Source: Bacilli bacterium (GTDB lineage: Bacteria > Bacillota_I > Bacilli_A > RF39 > UBA660). From it: 35,727 nucleotides of DNA. The position numbers and the translations under genes were made by a program. The stretch lies in assembly GCA_016290195.1 (NCBI GenBank), contig JAEETF010000030.1, positions 1 through 35,727 on the forward strand, in the 5' to 3' direction. A model generated the notes under the pieces. It worked only from the letters and a program-made list of their open reading frames with translations. It was not told where the DNA came from and searched no databases. Below, piece by piece: positions 7,729-14,842 of this stretch; position 1 is the first letter of the stretch; each line of letters begins with the position of its first letter.

Positions 7729-8926
7729 ATTCTTTAGCTCCTTTATTAATTATTTTTTGCATATTTTCATATGTAACATCAGCAATAGCTTTTTGTTTAT
7801 TAAGTTCATTCATAATAGTCTTACTATTTTTTATTGTTTTAATAAATAATTTGACAAGTTCAGGATTATAAAAATAACCTAATCCACCATCTTCTTTAGA
7901 TTTAGTATGATCCAGTAAATCATTTAATGCATCAGAAACAGATTTAACATGATTGTATGTTCTTTGACTAGTCATTGCATCAAATGAATCAGCAATTGCA
8001 ATTATTTGAGCACCAAGTGAAATTTCATCTTCTTTTAAGCCATCTGGATATCCAGAACCATCAAGTTTTTCATGATGACCACGAATAGAATCTTTAATCT
8101 TATTATAAGCATTATTAGGCAGTAGTGCAGTACCAAGTTCAACATGCTTTTTCATTAAATTAAATTCAAAATCAGTTAAACCAGAAGTTTTAGTAATTAT
8201 AGCATCTGGAAGGGCAATTTTTCCAATGTCGTGTAAATTAGCAGCTAAAATAAGATCTTCAATTTCAGTATTATTAAGTCCATATGCCATACCAAGAGCT
8301 TCTGCATACATAGCAACTCTTTGACAATGACCAGCAGTATAATGATCTTTAAAAGTAATATAACTATTTAATACTTTGGCAAGTTTAAATAAATATTCTT
8401 TAGAAACATCTGAAAAAGTTTTACCTTGAGAATATTCTTTATCAATATCAATACTATGAAGAATTTTATTAGATCTATGCCCAATCATTTCATGTAATTT
8501 AGCTATATTAGATAATTGGCATAAATGAGTTATTTTATTTAATGATTCAGCTACTACTGTTGTATTTTTAGAAACAAATCTTTCGCCTTTTTTTTCTAAA
8601 ATAGTAATATTATCATTAGTAAGTTCAAATGTATTACCAGTATATACTTGTAACTTTTTAGTGGTTACTTTAGCTAGACCACATTTAGAATGATATAATG
8701 CATTTCTAATGTTATTATCTAGCTCAGTGTTTTCATCACATATTAATAAGTCTGGTTTATTTAAAATTTCTTTTTTTTCTAATTCTAAAAATTTAGTGTA
8801 ATCATTTTGAATATCTATAACTTCAAAGTGTTCTTCTGTAAAATATGTTTTCAAAACAACATACTCTCTTGAAGTTAAATTATAAAGCCATACTATATAT
8901 TTATTATTATGGTTCGTATTATTCAT
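7721..8926 (-). CDS. HD-GYP domain phosphodiesterase with degenerate receiver-like N-terminus
   Basis: HD-GYP proteins hydrolyse cyclic di-GMP. The C-terminal domain (about residues 180-380) has H232-D233 in NLHDIGKIALPD and the full signature HHEKLDGSGYPDGL, plus DSFDAMTSQRTY, so it looks catalytically intact. The N-terminal 130 residues show alternating strands and helices with a LLICDEN segment resembling a receiver phosphorylation strand, but the other receiver residues are not evident; it may be a degenerate sensor. The ATG is preceded by GGTGAT and a perfect extended -10 element. First gene of a two-gene operon. No GGDEF cyclase is seen in this window. Confidence 0.88.
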   Translation of the reverse strand: MNNTNHNNKYIVWLYNLTSREYVVLKTYFTEEHFEVIDIQNDYTKFLELEKKEILNKPDLLICDENTELDNNIRNALYHSKCGLAKVTTKKLQVYTGNTFELTNDNITILEKKGERFVSKNTTVVAESLNKITHLCQLSNIAKLHEMIGHRSNKILHSIDIDKEYSQGKTFSDVSKEYLFKLAKVLNSYITFKDHYTAGHCQRVAMYAEALGMAYGLNNTEIEDLILAANLHDIGKIALPDAIITKTSGLTDFEFNLMKKHVELGTALLPNNAYNKIKDSIRGHHEKLDGSGYPDGLKEDEISLGAQIIAIADSFDAMTSQRTYNHVKSVSDALNDLLDHTKSKEDGGLGYFYNPELVKLFIKTIKNSKTIMNELNKQKAIADVTYENMQKIINKGAKEYA

Positions 8927-8941
8927 ATTATCACCATAGGT

Positions 8942-8950
8942 ATTATAACA
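8942..8950 (-). promoter_or_regulatory. Extended -10 promoter of the HD-GYP operon
   Basis: TGTTATAAT on the minus strand. It is divergent from, and within 30 bases of, the prfB promoter. Confidence 0.7.
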
Positions 8951-8975
8951 TTTGCGTTAAAGATTGTAAATAATG

Positions 8976-8984
8976 TGTTATAAT
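8976..8984 (+). promoter_or_regulatory. Extended -10 promoter of prfB
   Basis: TGTTATAAT, with no good -35 at normal distance. GGAGG (8991-8995) and the ATG at 9003 follow, so the leader is very short. Confidence 0.7.
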
Positions 8985-9002
8985 ATAGATGGAGGGTATG
9001 AC

Positions 9003-10113
9003 ATGGATATAAATTTATTAATAAATACTTATGAAGAACTAAAAAATAAGAGTGAAGAATTATGGAGGGTTCTTTGACTACGATAGGCAAGTACAAAGAA
9101 TAAATGAACTGGAATCTAAGATAAGTGAAGAACATTTTTGGGATGATAAACGTACATCTGAAAATATTATTAATGAACTTAATTATATAAAAAAATTAAT
9201 TGGTGATTTAAAAAATTTAATTGATAATATAAATAATAACTTAGATTTATTAAAAATGTGTCAAAACGAAGAAGATGAGATTTTAGAAGTTATTAATAGT
9301 GAAATTCCAACTATAAAAGATGCTTTGTCAGAACTTGAAATAAAACTATTATTAAGTGATGAATATGATAAAAATGATTGTACAATTGAAATTCATCCAG
9401 GAGCTGGAGGAACAGAATCTCAAGATTGGGCATTAATGCTTAAAAGAATGTATTTAAGATGGTGTGATAAAAAGGGTTATAAGTATGAAATATTAGATGA
9501 ACAAATAGGAGAAGAAGCCGGTATTAAATCAGTTATTTTTCTTATACATGGTTTATATGCCTATGGTAATTTGAAATATGAAAAAGGTGTTCATAGATTA
9601 GTTCGTTTATCACCATTTGATTCGAATAATCGCAGGCATACTTCTTTTGCCTCTGTAGATGTGACTCCTTTGTTTGATGCCGAAAAAATAAATATTGATA
9701 TTAACCCTGCTGATTTAAAAATAGATGTTTATCGTAGTAGTGGTAAAGGTGGACAAGGTGTTAATACTACTGATTCAGCAGTTAGAATAACACATTTACC
9801 AACTAAAATAGTAGTTACTTGTCAAAATGAAAGAAGTCAGATTCAAAATAAAGAAAAAGCACTTGAAGTTTTAAAAAGCAAACTATATAGGATAGAAGAA
9901 GAAAAGAAAAAACAAGAACTTCAAGATTTTAAAGGAGAATTATCTGATATTAATTTTGGATCACAAATAAGAAGTTATGTTATGCATCCATATTCATTGG
10001 TTAAGGATAATCGAACTGGTACTCAAACAAGTGATGTAGTTAGAGTACTTGATGGTGATATTGATAATTTTATATATGATAATTTAAAGGGAGTGAAAGC
10101 TAGTGATATTTAA
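9003..10113 (+). CDS. prfB: Peptide chain release factor 2, with programmed +1 frameshift
   Basis: RF2 ends translation at UGA and UAA. The gene is read in two frames: ATG 9003 to CTT (9072-9074), in-frame TGA at 9075-9077, then +1 into GAC at 9076. The slip site CTTTGAC is preceded by a Shine-Dalgarno-like GGAGGG (9064-9069), the classic stimulator, so low RF2 favours frameshifting and autoregulates synthesis. The reconstructed protein is about 369 residues, the normal length. The stop-codon tripeptide S203-P204-F205 identifies RF2 rather than RF1, and the catalytic G249-G250-Q251 is present in SGKGGQGVN. The downstream YitT-like gene overlaps its end by 11 bases. Annotation from ATG 9052 alone would miss the N-terminal residues. 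Confidence 0.96.
9064..9078 (+). promoter_or_regulatory. RF2 programmed frameshift signal
   Basis: The SD-like GGAGGG lies two bases before CTT-TGA-C. The tRNA on CTT slips one base forward to TTT when TGA is read slowly. This is the conserved autoregulatory element of bacterial prfB. Confidence 0.95.
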
Positions 10114-10981
10114 GAAAAAATTTGATGAAGATAGTTTAATTAAAAAAATATATAAGAAAGATAGATTAGTTAGATATTCATATTTTTTTGCTGGAATTGT
10201 AATTGTTGCTTTAGCATTTAATATACTAGTTATGCCTAGTAGTATAGTTTATGGAATGAATGGTGTAGGAGTAATGGTTAATCATTTATTTTCAATTGAT
10301 CCATCAATAGTTATATTGATTGGTTCAATAATTTTACTAGGTTTTAGTTATTTGTTATTAGGTAGAGAATTAACTGCAAGATCTGTTTTAGGTTCTTTAA
10401 TGATGCCACTTTTTATAAAACTAACTGAAGGATTTAGTTCATATATTTCATTAGCTGGTGCTGATCCTTTATTAATAGTTATTATGGGTGCTGCAGCAAC
10501 AGGACTTGGTCTTGGTTTAGTTTTTAAATCTGGTTTTTCTACTGGAGGAACTGATATTTTAAATCAAATAGTAGCTAAATACTTTAAAATGTCTATTGGT
10601 AAATCAATGTTTTTTACTGATGGTGTTATTATTGCTAGTAGTATTTTAGTATTTGGACCTGTTAAATTTATGTATTCAATTTTATCACTTTATATTATAA
10701 GTTTAATTACTGATAAAGTTATACTTGGAATATCAAGCGCTAAATCATTTTATATTATTACTAAAAAAGATGTTGAAATTAAATTATTTATTACTGAGTA
10801 TTTGCACCATGGAGTAACAGTTTTAGATGCTAGAGGTGGTTATACAGGTAATCATGAAAAAATGATTATGTGTGTTATTCCTACTAAAGAATATTACATT
10901 TTTAAAGAAGGTATAAGAAATATTGATCCTAGTGCTTTCTTTGTTGTAACTGACTCTTATGAAATTTATGGTGGAGCTTAA
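10103..10981 (+). CDS. YitT family membrane protein (with C-terminal DUF2179)
   Basis: A 292-residue integral membrane protein with about five to six helices (residues 22-210), including the family hallmark GLGLVFKSGFSTGGTDILNQIV. A soluble C-terminal DUF2179 domain follows (about 220-288), with GVTVLDARGGYTGNHEKMIMCVI. Function in the family is not established; transport has been proposed. The start is GTG 10103, inside the end of prfB, with AAAGGGAG (10087-10094) at suitable distance; translation is probably coupled to RF2. Stops just before the ftsE promoter with no clear terminator. Confidence 0.88.
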   Translation: MIFKKKFDEDSLIKKIYKKDRLVRYSYFFAGIVIVALAFNILVMPSSIVYGMNGVGVMVNHLFSIDPSIVILIGSIILLGFSYLLLGRELTARSVLGSLMMPLFIKLTEGFSSYISLAGADPLLIVIMGAAATGLGLGLVFKSGFSTGGTDILNQIVAKYFKMSIGKSMFFTDGVIIASSILVFGPVKFMYSILSLYIISLITDKVILGISSAKSFYIITKKDVEIKLFITEYLHHGVTVLDARGGYTGNHEKMIMCVIPTKEYYIFKEGIRNIDPSAFFVVTDSYEIYGGA

Positions 10982-10989
10982 AGATTTGA

Positions 10990-11018
10990 TAGACAAATAT
11001 AGTATTTTTTGCTATACT
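10990..11018 (+). promoter_or_regulatory. Promoter of ftsEX
   Basis: -35 TAGACA (10990-10995), a 17-base spacer, and -10 TATACT (11013-11018) preceded by TGC (extended -10). GGAGG follows before the ftsE ATG. Confidence 0.7.
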
Positions 11019-11045
11019 TATGTATAGTAATGATGGAGGATAGAT

Positions 11046-11741
11046 ATGGATTTAATTAGACTTAAAAATGTTAAAAAACAATATAAAAATGGTGTTGTTG
11101 CTATCCATGATATGGATTTAAACATTCAAAAAGGTGATTTTGTTTTTATAATTGGATCTACTGGTTGTGGTAAGTCAACATTAATTAAAATGCTTTATCG
11201 TGAAGAAAAACCTACATCTGGAAAGATATTAATTGCAGGACTTGATGTTGCCAAATTAAGAAATCGAAAAGTATATAAACTTAGAAGAAGAATTGGTGTT
11301 GTATTCCAAGACTTTAAATTACTAAATCGTATGAATGCTTATGAGAATGTAGCTTTTGCTCAAGAAATATTTGGTATACCAAAATCTGAAATACATCCAA
11401 GAGTTTTAAAAGTACTTGATTTAGTTGGACTTAAGAATAAAGCCAAAAGCTATCCTAATGAATTATCTGGTGGAGAACAACAAAGAGTTGCAATTGCGCG
11501 TGCTATAGTAAATGAACCAAAAATTTTAATTTGTGATGAACCTACTGGAAACTTGGATGCTAATACAAGTATGGAAATAATGAAAGTTCTTGATGAAATT
11601 AATAAACTTGGAACAACTATAATTATGGTTACACATGATCGTGATATTGTTGAACGTATGGGAAAAAGAGTTCTACTATTAGATGCCGGTAGAATTGTTA
11701 AAGATTATGAGAAAGGAACGTTTAAAAATGAAAGCATTTAG
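11046..11741 (+). CDS. ftsE: Cell division ATP-binding protein FtsE
   Basis: FtsE is the ATPase of the FtsEX complex, which activates peptidoglycan hydrolases (a CwlO-type enzyme in Bacilli) at the membrane. The 231-residue ABC protein shows Walker A GSTGCGKST, Q-loop VFQDFKLL, signature LSGGEQQRVAIARA, Walker B ILICDEPTGNLD and the switch histidine in MVTHD. The segment RRRIGVVFQDFKLL is typical of FtsE rather than other ABC ATPases. Its end overlaps ftsX by 14 bases, and both share the promoter at 10990. Confidence 0.97.
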   Translation: MDLIRLKNVKKQYKNGVVAIHDMDLNIQKGDFVFIIGSTGCGKSTLIKMLYREEKPTSGKILIAGLDVAKLRNRKVYKLRRRIGVVFQDFKLLNRMNAYENVAFAQEIFGIPKSEIHPRVLKVLDLVGLKNKAKSYPNELSGGEQQRVAIARAIVNEPKILICDEPTGNLDANTSMEIMKVLDEINKLGTTIIMVTHDRDIVERMGKRVLLLDAGRIVKDYEKGTFKNESI

Positions 11742-12627
11742 AATTTTAGGAAGAAACATTCGTGATGCCTTCAAGAGTGTTTTTAGAAATTTTTCATTAT
11801 CCCTTGCATCTATATCATGTATAACAATTACTTTAATTGTTGTTTCCATAGCTATTATACTTACTAGTAATGTTAATAATTTTGCTGATTTAGTAAAAAA
11901 AGATGTTACTATTGTAACTTTCCTTGATCAAGGAATTACTGAAGAGAAAATAAAAGAAGTAGAACAAAATATTAAAAAAATTGATGGTGTTGAATCATAC
12001 GAATTTCAAGATAAAATGGATATTTCTAAAGATATGATGGAATCATCTGATACATTTAAATCTATAATGGAAAACTGGACTGAAGATGATACACCAATTC
12101 AAGATACATTTTTAGTAAAAGTTGTTGATATTGAAAAAATTGGTGATATAGCCAAAGAAATAGAAAAAATAGAAAATGTTGAAAGCGTAAAATATGGTGA
12201 AGGTATGGTTGAACAATTAGTTGCTGCTTTCAATGTTGTTAAAAATATTAGTATAGCAATTGTTATTGCATTAATACTTGTAACCGCATTCTTAATTTCT
12301 AATACAATTAAGATTACAATATTTTCAAGAAAAAGAGAAATTGAGATTATGCGTTTAGTAGGTGCTTCTAATATTAATATTAAAATACCATTTATATTTG
12401 AAGGATTATTCTTAGGTTTATTTGGTTCAATAATTCCTATTATAATAACTACATATGGCTATATAGGATTATATAATCATTTTGATGGAAGATTATTCTC
12501 ATCATTTATTAAGCTTGTTAAACCAGAACCATTTATATATATGATATCTGCAGTATTAGTAGCTATTGGTATATTAGTTGGTATGTTTGGAAGTTTAAGA
12601 GCTGTAAAAAAACATTTAAAAATATAA
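11728..12627 (+). CDS. ftsX: Cell division protein FtsX
   Basis: The membrane subunit of FtsEX. Four transmembrane segments are visible: one near residues 24-46, an extracellular domain to about residue 160 (including TIVTFLDQGITEEKI), then three helices from about 175 to the end. The cytoplasmic loop motif FSRKREIEIMRLVGASN is the FtsX/MacB signature contacting FtsE. The start ATG 11728 is chosen for its ribosome site AAAGGAA and normal FtsX N-terminus (MKAFRILGRNIRDAFKSV); a longer frame from 11683 would overlap ftsE much further. Length 299 residues is standard. Confidence 0.96.
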   Translation: MKAFRILGRNIRDAFKSVFRNFSLSLASISCITITLIVVSIAIILTSNVNNFADLVKKDVTIVTFLDQGITEEKIKEVEQNIKKIDGVESYEFQDKMDISKDMMESSDTFKSIMENWTEDDTPIQDTFLVKVVDIEKIGDIAKEIEKIENVESVKYGEGMVEQLVAAFNVVKNISIAIVIALILVTAFLISNTIKITIFSRKREIEIMRLVGASNINIKIPFIFEGLFLGLFGSIIPIIITTYGYIGLYNHFDGRLFSSFIKLVKPEPFIYMISAVLVAIGILVGMFGSLRAVKKHLKI

Positions 12628-12649
12628 GTTATACTTATATTTTTTTTTA
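12621..12649 (+). terminator. Terminator of ftsEX
   Basis: AATATAAG pairs with CTTATATT around TTATA, followed by eight T. The stem overlaps the ftsX stop codon. Confidence 0.85.
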
Positions 12650-12655
12650 TTAAAC

Positions 12656-12663
12656 ATATAATT
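12656..12663 (+). promoter_or_regulatory. -10-like element before yabG
   Basis: CATATAAT lies 13 bases before the yabG ATG. It fits TATAAT, and also the CATAnnnT pattern of the mother-cell sigma factors SigE and SigK. yabG is SigK-dependent in B. subtilis, so the second reading is attractive; no -35 is convincing. Confidence 0.4.
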
Positions 12664-12676
12664 AATTGGTGATTAT

Positions 12677-13438
12677 ATGGAATTTAAAATTGGAGATTTT
12701 GTTACTAGAAAATCTTATAATCATGATATTATTTTTAAAATCTATGATATTAAAGAAAGTATTTGTTATTTAGTAGGAACTAATGTTAGATTAGTTGCAG
12801 ATAGTAAAATAGAAGATTTAGAAAAATACAATGGGGAAAGGGATACTGAAGAAAAAGAATTTGTTGATAGAATAACTAACACAGATAAATTAGATCGTAA
12901 TGATTATTTTTATTTACCTGGTAAAATACTTCATATAGATAGTGATAAAGATTATTTAGAACGATGTTTAAATTTTTATGAGCAAATGAATATATGGGCA
13001 GTTGGAATATGCGAAAGTGAAGAAGAAATATCAAATAAAATATTTGATTTTTTGTCACAATATAATCCTAATATAGTAGTAATTACAGGACATGATGCTT
13101 ATTATAAAAATAAAAAATATCGTAATAGTGATAATTTTATAAAAGCAGTAAAACAGGCACGTAAGTATTGTGATAGCCATGAAAAACTTATTATCATTGC
13201 TGGTGCATGTCAATCTAATTATGAAGAATTAATAAAAGCAGGGGCTAATTTTGCTTCAAGCCCTAAAAGAGTTAATATTCATGCTCTTGATCCAGCTATA
13301 GTAGCTACTAAAATCAGTTTATCAGAAATAAATAAAGATATTGATTTAAAAAAAATACTAGAAGCTACTAAATATGGAAAAGATGGTATGGGTGGAATTA
13401 TTACTAGAGGAACAATGTATGTTGGATATCCAAGATAG
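12677..13438 (+). CDS. yabG: Sporulation-specific protease YabG
   Basis: YabG is a cysteine protease that processes spore coat and, in clostridia, germination proteins. The 253-residue protein matches along its length: an N-terminal small barrel (FKIGDFVTRKSY), TGHDAYYK with H139, and IIAGACQSNYEELI with C178, the proposed catalytic pair, followed by the invariant ASSPKRVNIHALDP. Its presence strongly suggests endospore formation. GGTGAT precedes the ATG. veg follows eight bases after its stop, as in Bacillus. Confidence 0.95.
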   Translation: MEFKIGDFVTRKSYNHDIIFKIYDIKESICYLVGTNVRLVADSKIEDLEKYNGERDTEEKEFVDRITNTDKLDRNDYFYLPGKILHIDSDKDYLERCLNFYEQMNIWAVGICESEEEISNKIFDFLSQYNPNIVVITGHDAYYKNKKYRNSDNFIKAVKQARKYCDSHEKLIIIAGACQSNYEELIKAGANFASSPKRVNIHALDPAIVATKISLSEINKDIDLKKILEATKYGKDGMGGIITRGTMYVGYPR

Positions 13439-13446
13439 GAGGAAAA

Positions 13447-13668
13447 ATGACGATTAGCCAAATTAAAAATGATATTTCAAATCATATGGGTTCAAAAGCA
13501 ATAATTAAGTATAATTTAGGACGCAATAAATATGAAAAATATGATGTTATTATTAAAGAAATGTATGATAATGTTTTTTTAGTAGAACATAAAAATAATA
13601 ATGATATATTTATTAAATCTTTTTCGTATAGTGATATAATTACTAAAATTATAAAAATTAATTATTAA
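13447..13668 (+). CDS. veg: Veg family protein
   Basis: A 73-residue small protein with an Sm-like/SH3-like barrel pattern. Veg in B. subtilis is highly expressed in growing cells and promotes biofilm gene expression by antagonising SinR; whether this role holds here is unknown, since no SinR is visible. ISQIKNDISNHMGSKAIIKYNLGRNK aligns with the family opening, and the end FSYSDIITKIIKI with its SYSDVLT segment. GGAGG precedes the ATG. The position after yabG matches the conserved yabG-veg order. Confidence 0.9.
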   Translation: MTISQIKNDISNHMGSKAIIKYNLGRNKYEKYDVIIKEMYDNVFLVEHKNNNDIFIKSFSYSDIITKIIKINY

Positions 13669-13712
13669 GTTATTGCATTTATAAAATATTTATTATACAA
13701 TTATAGTGTATA

Positions 13713-13730
13713 TATAATATGCGAAGGAGG
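13713..13730 (+). promoter_or_regulatory. -10 element and ribosome site of spoVG
   Basis: TATAAT (13713-13718) is followed by the near-perfect ribosome site AAGGAGG (13724-13730), eight bases from the ATG. It is one of the strongest initiation signals in the window. Confidence 0.65.
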
Positions 13731-13737
13731 AAGTTAC

Positions 13738-14013
13738 ATGAAAATTACATCTGTCAAAGTAAAAAAATTTGATAATGAAGACTCAAAAATGAAAGGAATT
13801 GTAACTGTTGTACTTGATGATTGTATTGCTATTCACGGCATTAGAATTATTTTAAAACAGAACGAAGATGGTACTGAAAAGTATATTTTAGCAATGCCAA
13901 ATCGTGTATCACCGAATGGTGAAAAACATGACATTGTTCATCCAATTAATGAACAAACAAGAAATGAATTTGAAAAAGTTATTTTAGATGAATATAACAA
14001 AGCAGAAGAATAA
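13738..14013 (+). CDS. spoVG: Septation/regulatory protein SpoVG
   Basis: SpoVG is a small nucleic-acid-binding regulator that affects asymmetric septation in B. subtilis and virulence or capsule genes in staphylococci. The 91-residue protein carries the family core: an MKITSVKVKKF N-terminus, MKGIVTVVLDDCIAIHGIRII and LAMPNRVSPNGEKHDIVHPINE. The length is near that of Bacillus SpoVG. It is a single-gene unit with its own promoter and terminator, placed among sporulation genes. Confidence 0.96.
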   Translation: MKITSVKVKKFDNEDSKMKGIVTVVLDDCIAIHGIRIILKQNEDGTEKYILAMPNRVSPNGEKHDIVHPINEQTRNEFEKVILDEYNKAEE

Positions 14014-14029
14014 TTCTTCTCTTTTTTTT
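14004..14029 (+). terminator. Terminator of spoVG
   Basis: AGAAGAA pairs with TTCTTCT around TAA, followed by CT8. The loop is the spoVG stop codon. The T tract runs straight into the -10 of the next gene (TATAAT, 14031-14036). Confidence 0.88.
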
Positions 14030-14030
14030 G

Positions 14031-14036
14031 TATAAT
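14031..14036 (+). promoter_or_regulatory. -10 element of yunB
   Basis: TATAAT abuts the spoVG terminator. GGTGAT (14042-14047) and the TTG start follow within 16 bases. Confidence 0.5.
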
Positions 14037-14051
14037 TAAATGGTGATAAAA

Positions 14052-14786
14052 TTGAAGTTAAAAAGAAAAATTAAAACTATTAATAAATTAATAATAATTA
14101 TTATTAGTTTATGTGTAATGATATTTTTAACATTTAATTATATTAATAAAAAAGTATCACCAGTATTAATGGAATATGCTAAATCATATATAACAAAAAT
14201 TACTAATTTAATTATTAATAAAGCTATTTCTAAACAAATATCTGAAGAATTAGTAGTTAATGATTTATTTATTATTAATAAAGATGATAGTGGAGTAATA
14301 AGAACTATTGATTTTAATCCTACATTAGTAAATAAAACATTAACTATTATTACTAATAATATTCAGTTAAATTTAAAATATTTAGAAGAAGGTAAAATTA
14401 ATTTAATTGAACTTCCTGATAATGTAGAAGTTAAATTAGATAATAATGATAAAGGAATAATCTATGAAATACCAACAGGTGTTATTTTTAATAATTCTTT
14501 ATTAACAAATCTTGGACCAAAAATACCAGTTAAATTAGAAATAATAGGTGATATTGTAAGTACTATAAATACTAAAGTTACTAATTATGGAATAAATAAT
14601 GCATTAATTGAAGTAAATGTTTTAGTAAGTGTTGAAGAAATGGTACTTCTTCCAATGACAAGTAAAAAAATTAAAGTAGAAACCAGTGTACCAGTTGCCA
14701 TAAAATTAATACAAGGTACAGTTCCAAATTATTACTTTAATGGCTTAGAAAATAGTTATCCAAATATTTCTTTAAATAACTCTTAA
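14052..14786 (+). CDS. yunB: Sporulation protein YunB
   Basis: YunB is a mother-cell sporulation protein of the SigE regulon in B. subtilis. The protein has one N-terminal membrane helix (IIIIISLCVMIFLTFNYI) and a soluble domain with the family pattern: VSPVLMEYAKSYITKITNLIINKAI, then DSGVIRTIDFNPTLVNK, PTGVIFNNSLLTNLGPKIPVKLEIIG and TKVTNYGINNALIEVNV. The start is set at TTG 14052, since GGTGAT sits just before it; ATG 14040 would have that site inside the coding region. Length about 244 residues. Its biochemical role is unknown; the domain resembles secreted membrane-linked spore proteins. Confidence 0.9.
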   Translation: MKLKRKIKTINKLIIIIISLCVMIFLTFNYINKKVSPVLMEYAKSYITKITNLIINKAISKQISEELVVNDLFIINKDDSGVIRTIDFNPTLVNKTLTIITNNIQLNLKYLEEGKINLIELPDNVEVKLDNNDKGIIYEIPTGVIFNNSLLTNLGPKIPVKLEIIGDIVSTINTKVTNYGINNALIEVNVLVSVEEMVLLPMTSKKIKVETSVPVAIKLIQGTVPNYYFNGLENSYPNISLNNS

Positions 14787-14813
14787 ATTATTTATGTTTT
14801 GCCATATATGTGA

Positions 14814-14830
14814 TATACTATATGTATAAT
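14814..14830 (+). promoter_or_regulatory. Overlapping -10 candidates before the SH3/DUF4015 gene
   Basis: TATACT (14814-14819, preceded by TGA) and TATAAT (14825-14830) both lie within 30 bases of the ATG. Neither has a clear -35. Confidence 0.45.
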
Positions 14831-14842
14831 GGAGTTGGTGAT

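Noticed and set aside
9052-9077. prfB as a frameshifted pseudogene
   Set aside because: The break is the canonical RF2 slip site CTT-TGA-C with an SD-like stimulator, and the rest of the gene is intact.
8923-9135. Minus-strand 70-residue frame across the prfB start
   Set aside because: It overlaps the divergent promoters and prfB coding sequence, with a low-complexity hydrophobic translation.
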